64,000 bases of DNA from Kineococcus endophyticus (GTDB lineage: Bacteria > Actinomycetota > Actinomycetes > Actinomycetales > Kineococcaceae). Under the pieces are notes generated by a model. The model ran no database searches. It saw nothing but the letters and a program-made list of their open reading frames with translations, and was not told where the DNA came from. The stretch spans positions 62,001 to 126,000 of the forward strand of contig NZ_JBFNQN010000004.1 in NCBI RefSeq assembly GCF_040796495.1, given 5' to 3'. Positions 58,574 to 64,000 of the stretch are shown here, piece by piece; the first letter of the stretch is position 1; every line of letters starts with the position of its first letter. The position numbers were made by a program, and so were the translations under genes.

Positions 58574-59194
58574 TCAGGCGGCGGTGACGTCGCGCAGGGT
58601 CGCGCAGGTGCGCCGGTACGTGGCGACGAGGTCGGCGTCCTCGCCCTGGTCGCGGCGGGCGGCCCAGTCGTCCAGGGCGGCGCGCAGCCCGGCGCCGAGC
58701 GTCTCCGCGACGACGCGGGTGCGCAGGTCGACCGTCGGCGCCCCGGTCGCCGCGGCGATGCGGGCGAAGAAGGCGGCGGTCTGCTCGGCGTCGAGGCGCA
58801 GGAGAGCGCTGCGCAGGCCCGCGTCCTCGATGACGAGGCACCGCACCCGCAGCATCCGCTCGATGGAGCCCGCCTCGGCCGTGAACGCCGTCAGGACGTC
58901 GGCGATGCAGTCCTCGAGGTCGCCCAGGGACGTGGAGGAGCCGACCCGGTCCTCCAGGCGCGCGGCCAGGGCGGCGTCGAAGGCGCGGTTCGCGCCGAGG
59001 GCGGCGTCCTCCTTGGTGCCGAAGTAGCGGAAGAACGTCCGCGGCGAGACCCCAGCCGCGGCGGCGATGTCGTCGACCGTCGTCCGCTCGGAGCCGTTGC
59101 GCGCGAACAGGTCCAGGGCCACCTGCTCGATCTCCGCCTGGGTGGCGAGGCGGCGTCGCTCGCGCAGGTCGGGGGCGGGGGTCGTCGTGGTCAC
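58574..59194 (-). CDS. TetR-family transcriptional regulator
   Basis: A 206-aa repressor. The helix-turn-helix is TTVDDIAAAAGVSPRTFFRYF, typical of TetR, and the C-terminal part resembles MftR/AcrR-type ligand domains. GTG 59194 follows a TATCCT element by 6 nt. It is divergent from the MFS exporter gene with palindromes between them. Confidence 0.9.
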   Translation of the reverse strand: MTTTTPAPDLRERRRLATQAEIEQVALDLFARNGSERTTVDDIAAAAGVSPRTFFRYFGTKEDAALGANRAFDAALAARLEDRVGSSTSLGDLEDCIADVLTAFTAEAGSIERMLRVRCLVIEDAGLRSALLRLDAEQTAAFFARIAAATGAPTVDLRTRVVAETLGAGLRAALDDWAARRDQGEDADLVATYRRTCATLRDVTAA

Positions 59195-59200
59195 GGAATG

Positions 59201-59206
59201 AGGATA
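59201..59206 (-). promoter_or_regulatory. -10 element, leaderless type, for the TetR gene
   Basis: TATCCT on the minus strand, then CATTCC and GTG 59194. It is among the best matches to TATAAT in the window. Confidence 0.5.
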
Positions 59207-59219
59207 TCGACTGACGAGT

Positions 59220-59253
59220 TGGCAGCGACTGCCAGTAGGGTTGTGACTGTCAC
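59220..59253. promoter_or_regulatory. TetR operator candidates in the divergent region
   Basis: TGGCAG-CGA-CTGCCA (59220-59234) and GTGAC-T-GTCAC (59243-59253), both perfect. The first lies upstream of a TAGGGT -10-like element (59237-59242) for the MFS gene. Binding by the TetR protein would block both genes. Confidence 0.5.
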
Positions 59254-59274
59254 CACCACGAGGAGTCCTCACCC

Positions 59275-60783
59275 ATGTCCACGAACGAGGACGCGACCCT
59301 GCAGCCGGTCGCGTCCGCACCGCCCACCGCCGCGCCCGGATCCCCCGGCGAGCGCGACCGCCTCGCCCCCGGCGACGCGACCGTCATCGGGCTCCTGCTC
59401 GTCTCCGCCTTCGTCGTCATCCTCAACGAGACGATCATGGGTGTGGCGCTGCCGCGGCTCATGGCCGACCTCGGCATCACGGCCGCCACCGGTCAGTGGC
59501 TGACGACGGGGTTCATGCTCACCATGGCCGTCGTCATCCCGGCGACGGGTTTCATCATGCAGCGGTTCCAGCTGCGCCAGGTCTTCGTCGCGGCGATGGG
59601 GTTGTTCAGCCTCGGGACCGCCATCGCCGCCGTCGCTCCCGGGTTCGGCGTGCTGCTCGTCGGGCGCATCGTCCAGGCCAGCGGCACCGCCGTGATGATG
59701 CCGCTCCTCATGACGACGGCCCTGACCCTCGTCCCCGCCGCGAGCCGCGGCCGGACGATGGGCATGATCTCCGTCGTCATCTCCGTCGCCCCGGCCATCG
59801 GCCCGACGATCTCCGGGATCATCCTGAACTCGCTGTCCTGGCGGTGGATGTTCATCATCGTCCTGCCCATCGCGCTCCTCGCCCTCGGCGCCGGCGCGTG
59901 GAAGGTCCGCAACGTGACGACCCCGCGTCCCGCGCGCCTGGACGTCCTCTCGCTCGCGTTGTCGGCCGTCGGTTTCGGCGGGCTGATCTACGGGCTGTCG
60001 AGCATCGGTGAGTCCGCGAGCGGCCACGCGCCGGTCGCGCCGTGGATCCCCGTCCTCGTCGGGGTCGCCTCGCTGGCGACGTTCGTCGTGCGTCAGCTCC
60101 GCCTGACCCGGACGTCGACGCCCCTCATGGACCTGCGCGTCTTCGCGAACCGCTCGTTCACCGTGTCGACGATCGTGCTCGTCACGAGTTTCATGGGCCT
60201 GTTCGGGACCCTGATCGTGCTGCCGATCTTCCTGCAGACGGTGCTGCAGCTCGGTTCTCTCGAAACGGGTCTGCTGCTCCTCCCCGGCGGGGCCGTCATG
60301 GGGATCCTGTCGCCGATCGTCGGCCGGTTGTTCGACCGCTTCGGCCCCCGACCCCTCGTGACGCCGGGCGCGGTCCTCGTCAGCGGGGCCCTGTGGTTGC
60401 TGACGACGCTGCACCCGGGAACTCCCGCGGGCATGGTCGTCGTCGTCCACACGATCCTCAGCGTGGGGCTGGCGTTCATGTTCACCCCGCTGTTCACCTC
60501 GGCGCTGGGTTCCCTGCGCGCGGAGCTGTACGCCCACGGGTCCGCCACGGTCGGAACCGTCCAGCAGCTGGCGGGCGCGGCCGGGACGGCGCTGTTCGTC
60601 ACGGTCCTGTCCACGCGCTCGGCCGACAGCCTCGCTGCCGGCACCGACGCCCTGCACGCCGTCGCCGACGGTGTCCAGGCCGCGTTCCTGTGGGGCGGGA
60701 TCATCTCGCTCGTGGCGCTGGGGTTGTCGCTGCTCGTGCGGCGCCCGCCCGTCGTCCCCGGGCCGCGCACGCCCGTCCACTGA
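59275..60783 (+). CDS. MFS multidrug exporter (DHA2 family)
   Basis: A 502-aa exporter with 14 transmembrane segments. The first helix motif LNETIMGVALPRLMADLGI, the GFMLTMAVVIPATGF motif and GRIVQASGTAVMMPL (motif C-like region) are typical of DHA2 drug:H+ antiporters. ATG 59275 has GAGGAG at 9 nt. It is probably derepressed when a substrate binds the adjacent TetR protein. Confidence 0.92.
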   Translation: MSTNEDATLQPVASAPPTAAPGSPGERDRLAPGDATVIGLLLVSAFVVILNETIMGVALPRLMADLGITAATGQWLTTGFMLTMAVVIPATGFIMQRFQLRQVFVAAMGLFSLGTAIAAVAPGFGVLLVGRIVQASGTAVMMPLLMTTALTLVPAASRGRTMGMISVVISVAPAIGPTISGIILNSLSWRWMFIIVLPIALLALGAGAWKVRNVTTPRPARLDVLSLALSAVGFGGLIYGLSSIGESASGHAPVAPWIPVLVGVASLATFVVRQLRLTRTSTPLMDLRVFANRSFTVSTIVLVTSFMGLFGTLIVLPIFLQTVLQLGSLETGLLLLPGGAVMGILSPIVGRLFDRFGPRPLVTPGAVLVSGALWLLTTLHPGTPAGMVVVVHTILSVGLAFMFTPLFTSALGSLRAELYAHGSATVGTVQQLAGAAGTALFVTVLSTRSADSLAAGTDALHAVADGVQAAFLWGGIISLVALGLSLLVRRPPVVPGPRTPVH

Positions 60784-60792
60784 GCTCGCCCG

Positions 60793-60826
60793 CGACGGCC
60801 GGTTCCCGCGAGGGGGCCGGCCGTCG
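60793..60826 (+). terminator. Terminator-like hairpin after the MFS gene
   Basis: Perfect arms CGACGGCCGG (60793-60802) and CCGGCCGTCG (60817-60826) with a 14-nt loop, 9 nt after the stop codon. There is no T-tract. Confidence 0.65.
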
Positions 60827-60877
60827 GCGACACGAGTGCGGTTGGACGCGTCGGCTCCCCGCGGCAGGCTGCAGGAC

Positions 60878-61519
60878 ATGGGCCTCATCGCTGGAGATCT
60901 GGAGCTGGACGACATCCTCACGGGTCTGGCGCAGGAAAGACCCGTCTTCCACTCGGAGGCGGACTTCCAGCACAGTCTTGCCGCTCGCTTCGCGCGGATG
61001 CGGCCCACGTGGCGTGTCCGGCTCGAGGTCCCCGTACGCAGCGGCGGACGCTCCAGCTACGTCGACGTGGTCGTGACAGACCCCGACTCGTCGTCCACGG
61101 CGATCGAGCTGAAGTACTTCACGGGCCGCCTCGAGGTCGACGTGGCAGGCGAGGCCTTCATGCTCAGAGAGCACGCCGCGTCTGACCTGGCCCGCCTCAA
61201 CTTCGTCAGGGACATTGCCCGGCTCGAAGCGTCGAGCTCGCCGTCGCAGAACGGGATCGCCGTCATGTTGACCAACGTGGCGTCCTTGTGGCGACCTCCG
61301 ACGGCGGCCGCGACGACGACGCGGGACCGGGCGTACCGCATCCACGAAGGGGTGACGATGCAGGGCGCGTTGGCATGGGGCGACGGTGACTTCCCCGCGA
61401 ACGACCTCGAACTCGCGGGTCGGTACGAGATGAACTGGCGCGACTACTCCCACTTCGATTCCCCTGCCGCGGACTTCCGTTTCTTGGCCGTCGAGGTCGC
61501 CCCGACCTCGGTGCCCTGA
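60878..61519 (+). CDS. PD-(D/E)XK nuclease-like protein, unknown
   Basis: A 213-aa soluble protein. The order HSEADFQHSL (Glu), YVDVVVTDP (Asp) and AIELKYF (E-x-K) fits a PD-(D/E)XK nuclease core at about residues 25-85. The rest (ARLNFVRDIARLEA, AVMLTNVASLW) is not recognised. Codon use has more A/T in third positions (GCT, GGA, GAT, GAA, AGA, AGT, CTT near the start) than neighbouring genes, hinting at transfer. ATG 60878 has no clear ribosome site. It stands alone and has no methylase or helicase beside it. Confidence 0.65.
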   Translation: MGLIAGDLELDDILTGLAQERPVFHSEADFQHSLAARFARMRPTWRVRLEVPVRSGGRSSYVDVVVTDPDSSSTAIELKYFTGRLEVDVAGEAFMLREHAASDLARLNFVRDIARLEASSSPSQNGIAVMLTNVASLWRPPTAAATTTRDRAYRIHEGVTMQGALAWGDGDFPANDLELAGRYEMNWRDYSHFDSPAADFRFLAVEVAPTSVP

Positions 61520-61557
61520 GCAGTCGTTCATTCTCTGTGGGGGAGAGGATCATTCCC

Positions 61558-61872
61558 GTGGCCGAACCCCTCGTGACCCCGGACGGGCGCTACCTCGTCG
61601 TCCGCGGTCGGCTGTGGCGGCGGACGAACCCCGACCTGCCGGAGGAGCGGCGCCAGGAACTCGTCGACGAACTCATGGCCGCCCGCCGCGCGAAGCGTGA
61701 CGCCGCCGACGACGGTTCCCGTGATGCGGCGCGGGCGCGGGTCGACGCCGCCAAGCACGGCCTGGGGGAGCGGGGTCCGGTGTGGTGGGACGACGGCGCC
61801 CCCGACCTGACCCGGCACCTGGCGCGGACGACGGAGTACGCCGACTGGTTCGCCGGCCAGGACGAACCCTAG
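61558..61872 (+). CDS. Small conserved protein, unknown
   Basis: A 104-aa soluble protein with the sequence style of a widespread small family (PDGRYLVVRGRLWRRTNP, LVDELMAARRA, RGPVWWDDGAPDL). Relatives are sometimes labelled a Tol-type biopolymer transporter without evidence. GTG 61558 is chosen because GGGGAGAGGA lies at 8-9 nt; GTG 61537 lacks a site. It ends 3 bp before the convergent EamA gene. Confidence 0.75.
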   Translation: MAEPLVTPDGRYLVVRGRLWRRTNPDLPEERRQELVDELMAARRAKRDAADDGSRDAARARVDAAKHGLGERGPVWWDDGAPDLTRHLARTTEYADWFAGQDEP

Positions 61873-61875
61873 GGA

Positions 61876-62778
61876 TCAGCCCCGCCGGTGCGCGGCCGCA
61901 CCGGTGACCGCCACGACGTTGGCGGTGATGACGACGGCCATGCCGACCCACTCGTGCGCCTGGAGGTGCTGGCCCAGCAGCAGCAGCCCGGTGAGGGCGG
62001 CCAGGACCGGTTGGGCACTGGCGAGGATCCCGAACAGTCGCGGCGGAACGGTGCGCAGGGCGGTGAGGTCCGCGGCGTAGGGCACCACCGAGGACAGCAG
62101 GCCGGTGGCCAGCGACCGCACGACCGTCGGGAGCGTCCAAGAGGCCACGGTGGTCGTCAGCAGCAGGACCGGCAGGTAGCCCAGAGCGCACAGCCCGCTC
62201 GCCAGGGCGGGGGCCTGAAGGCCGTCCAGACGAGTCCCGACGAGTCGGTTCACCACGATGTACCCGGCCCAGCAGCCCGCGGCCGCCAGGCCCAGCGCGA
62301 TCCCGGTGAGGTCGCTGGCCGGCCCTGGGAGGACCAGGACGTACACCCCGACCGCGGCCAGGGCGGCGGTCAGCCCGTCGCGGCGGCTGCGCGAGGCGAC
62401 GAGCGCGACGGCGAGGGGGCCGAGGAACTCCAGCGTGACGGCAAGGGCCAGCCCGATCCGCTCGACGGCGGTGTAGAGGGAGAGGTTCATGCCGGCGAAG
62501 ACGGCGGCCAGCAGCAGGACGGGCCACCACTGCGACCAGGTCAGGGAGCGCAGCTTCGGCCGGGCCACCGGCAGCAGGACCGCGGCGGCCACGAGCTGGC
62601 GGACGGCGACGACGCCCGCGGGGCCGATCGCGGTGAACGCCTGGGCGCCGATGGCGGCGCCGACCTGGTTGCTGCCGGCGCCGGTGAGGGCGGTGAGCAC
62701 TCCGGTCCACGGCCGGGCGGCAGTCTCCCGGGTGACCTGGGTGGCCGCCGGGCTGGTGCAGCCGGTGGAGGTGTCCAT
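61876..62778 (-). CDS. EamA/DMT-family exporter (RhtA-like)
   Basis: A 300-aa protein with ten transmembrane segments in two EamA repeats (about 25-150 and 155-295). AIGPAGVVAVRQLVAAAVLL, LEFLGPLAVAL and ASAQPVLAALTGLLLLG resemble threonine/homoserine exporters. ATG 62778 has GGAGG very close; ATG 62796 is an alternative. It is divergent from a LysR gene. Confidence 0.88.
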   Translation of the reverse strand: MDTSTGCTSPAATQVTRETAARPWTGVLTALTGAGSNQVGAAIGAQAFTAIGPAGVVAVRQLVAAAVLLPVARPKLRSLTWSQWWPVLLLAAVFAGMNLSLYTAVERIGLALAVTLEFLGPLAVALVASRSRRDGLTAALAAVGVYVLVLPGPASDLTGIALGLAAAGCWAGYIVVNRLVGTRLDGLQAPALASGLCALGYLPVLLLTTTVASWTLPTVVRSLATGLLSSVVPYAADLTALRTVPPRLFGILASAQPVLAALTGLLLLGQHLQAHEWVGMAVVITANVVAVTGAAAHRRG

Positions 62779-62830
62779 GACCTCCAGGCTCGTCATCCCC
62801 GCGCTTGCCGCGAAATGCACGCCACGTCCC

Positions 62831-62853
62831 TGCCATGCGCTCGGCGCATGGCA
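62831..62853. promoter_or_regulatory. Perfect palindrome between EamA and LysR genes
   Basis: TGCCATGCGC-TCG-GCGCATGGCA. The right arm contains the ATG (62848) of the LysR gene as annotated. It is the likely LysR-type regulator site and could favour the later start GTG 62884. Confidence 0.6.
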
Positions 62854-63753
62854 GAACGGGGGCCTTCGAACCCCGACCCCTCGGTGGAGGTGCGGCAGTT
62901 GCGCGCCCTGGTGGCCGTGGCGCAGGAGGGGACCTTCACCGACGCCACGATCGCGCTGGGCACCTCCCAGGCGTCGGTCTCCCGCCTCGTGGCGTCGCTG
63001 GAACGGCAGGTGGGGGTCCGGCTCGTGGAGCGCGTCCCCCGTGGAGCGCGGTTGACCGAGGCGGGCGAGGCGGTCACCGTGCGGGCTCGGCGGGTCCTCG
63101 CCGAGGTCGAGGCCATCGCCCGCGGCGGCGGCCAGGCCGCGGGGGCGTCGGCGGGCGTCGAGGTGCACGTCGGCTACGCCTGGGCGGCGCTGGGACAGCA
63201 CACGACATCGGCGCAGCGGCGGTGGGCCGCGCAGCAGCCGGGGTCGTCGCTCGTCTTCGTCCAGGTCAACACCACGACGGCGGGACTGCTGGAACGGTCC
63301 GCCGACGTGGCCGTGACGCGTCGCCGCCTGGACGGGCGACGGTTCGAGACCGCGCTCGTGGGCACCGAGTCACGCTGGGCCGCCCTGCCGTCCGACCACC
63401 GGCTGGCCCGCCGCCGGTCGGTGCGGCTGGGGGACTTCGTCGAGGAGACCGTCGCCGTCGACGCGCGCACGGGCACCACCACGCAGGACCTGTGGCCGGC
63501 GCAGGCGGCCCCGACGGCGATGCGGGAGACCCACAGCAGCGACGAGTGGTTGACGTGCATCGCCGCCGGTCAGGCCGTGGGGTTGACGTCGCAGGCGACG
63601 ACGTTCCAGCACCCGAGGCCCGGGGTCGTGTACCGGCCGGTGCTCGACGCCGAGCCCGTCCCGGTGTGGCTGGCGTGGTGGCGCGACGAACCGGCCCGCT
63701 GGGTCGACGACCTCGTGGACCTGGTCACCGAGTTGTACCGCCACCCCGAATGA
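62848..63753 (+). CDS. LysR-family transcriptional regulator
   Basis: A 301-aa regulator (289 aa if GTG 62884, VEVRQLRALVAVAQ, is the start). The winged helix-turn-helix has TSQASVSRLVASLERQVG. The substrate domain has the usual two-lobe pattern, with an internal Arg-rich stretch (TRRRLDGRRFE). It is divergent from the EamA exporter and probably activates it in response to an exported metabolite. Neither start has a good ribosome site. Confidence 0.88.
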   Translation: MAERGPSNPDPSVEVRQLRALVAVAQEGTFTDATIALGTSQASVSRLVASLERQVGVRLVERVPRGARLTEAGEAVTVRARRVLAEVEAIARGGGQAAGASAGVEVHVGYAWAALGQHTTSAQRRWAAQQPGSSLVFVQVNTTTAGLLERSADVAVTRRRLDGRRFETALVGTESRWAALPSDHRLARRRSVRLGDFVEETVAVDARTGTTTQDLWPAQAAPTAMRETHSSDEWLTCIAAGQAVGLTSQATTFQHPRPGVVYRPVLDAEPVPVWLAWWRDEPARWVDDLVDLVTELYRHPE

Positions 63754-63802
63754 GCCCCGACGGGCCGCCGGAACCCCGTCGACGGGACGTCCCGTCCGGT
63801 GC

Positions 63803-63808
63803 CAGGGT
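63803..63808 (+). promoter_or_regulatory. -10 element, leaderless type, for the terminal esterase gene
   Basis: CAGGGT, then CGGACG and GTG 63815. There is no Shine-Dalgarno. Confidence 0.35.
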
Positions 63809-63814
63809 CGGACG

Positions 63815-64000
63815 GTGACCGTCCCGTACCGCCCTCTCCCGCAAGACCTCTCGGACGTCCGCTACGCCCACGGACCCGACTCCTCGCCCCGTCCGGGGGT
63901 TCCCCGCGGCGTCACCACCGCGTGGCGGCTGGACGCCGAGGCGTACCCGGGGACGAGCCGGACGGTGTGGACGCACGTCCCCGCCGGCCTCGACCCCGAC
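63815..64000 (+). CDS. Esterase-family protein (enterochelin esterase-like), partial
   Basis: The first 62 residues are visible; the gene continues past the right edge. VTVPYRPLPQD starts the protein, and RLDAEAYPGTSRTVWTHVPAG resembles the strand leading into the alpha/beta hydrolase core of Fes/esterase D-type proteins. The catalytic residues lie outside the window. The start follows a CAGGGT element by 6 nt. Confidence 0.55.
   Translation, partial: MTVPYRPLPQDLSDVRYAHGPDSSPRPGVPRGVTTAWRLDAEAYPGTSRTVWTHVPAGLDPD

Noticed and set aside
62865-62885. CTTCGAACCCC sequence resembling a tRNA T-loop
   Set aside because: No acceptor stem, D-arm or anticodon arm can be built around it, and it lies within the LysR gene start.
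1-64000. CRISPR array, prophage, insertion sequence or integron
   Set aside because: No regularly spaced repeats, transposase, integrase or phage structural genes were found on either strand. The only repeats are the two small families described.

Overview
The window is extremely GC-rich, densely coded DNA with GTG as a very common start codon. It carries a WhiB-family regulator, a bacterial proteasome activator, an ECF sigma/anti-sigma pair and a GT87 mannosyltransferase-like gene. Together with two chemoreceptor genes under flagellar-type (sigma-28/WhiG-like) promoters and several cyclic-di-GMP proteins, this points to a motile actinomycete. Kineococcus or a close relative in the Kineosporiales is my best guess, by inference from gene content only. 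I see no rRNA, tRNA, CRISPR array, insertion sequence or prophage.

Left part (1-13171): a metal ABC importer (permease cut by the window edge, ATPase, lipoprotein) behind a promoter with a 15-bp palindrome; an ECF sigma factor and RskA-like anti-sigma; an FAD monooxygenase divergent from a MarR regulator with two palindromes between them; a Zn-alcohol dehydrogenase/aldehyde dehydrogenase pair; a large membrane protein divergent from a GT87 glycosyltransferase; a WhiB3/WhiD-like gene; and pheA.

Signalling part (13194-26215): an EAL-GAF-GAF protein, a lipid kinase, serS, a GNAT-like acyltransferase, two paralogous HAD phosphatases, and a run of GAF-GAF-chemoreceptor, EAL-HDOD and GGDEF genes, followed by an orphan NarL-type histidine kinase.

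Middle part (26196-44361): a cytoplasmic trypsin-like protease with a 73-aa partner, small unknown genes, two acetyltransferases, a rhomboid-like membrane protein, an alpha/beta hydrolase, an enoyl-reductase-like dehydrogenase, an MFS exporter fused to CarboxypepD-reg repeats with its TetR regulator, the proteasome activator bpa with a downstream gene that seems to start at CTG, a PAP2 phosphatase, aldo/keto and SDR oxidoreductases, a TerD-vWA protein, and sugar-nucleotide-epimerase and Gfo/Idh/MocA-type dehydrogenases.

Catabolic cluster (44650-56709): a DUF1537 four-carbon acid-sugar kinase, a PdxA-type dehydrogenase and a DeoR regulator run leftward. A Dpp/Opp-type ABC importer, an aldo/keto reductase, an HpcH/HpaI aldolase, an Asp-box sialidase-like protein and an SDR run rightward. 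Directly repeated 10-mers lie in the shared promoter. It looks like a regulon for import and breakdown of an unidentified sugar-acid-containing compound.

Right end (56809-64000): a transmembrane chemoreceptor, a TetR/MFS efflux pair, a PD-(D/E)XK-like protein of atypical codon use, a small conserved protein, an EamA exporter divergent from a LysR regulator around a perfect palindrome, and the start of an esterase.

Non-coding structure: two repeat families (a 21-bp core arranged as large inverted repeats at 10.4 and 58.5 kb; a 56-bp double stem-loop element 24-26 nt after the stop codons of two unrelated genes) and many start codons placed 6-7 nt after a TANNNT-like -10 element, which suggests leaderless transcripts.
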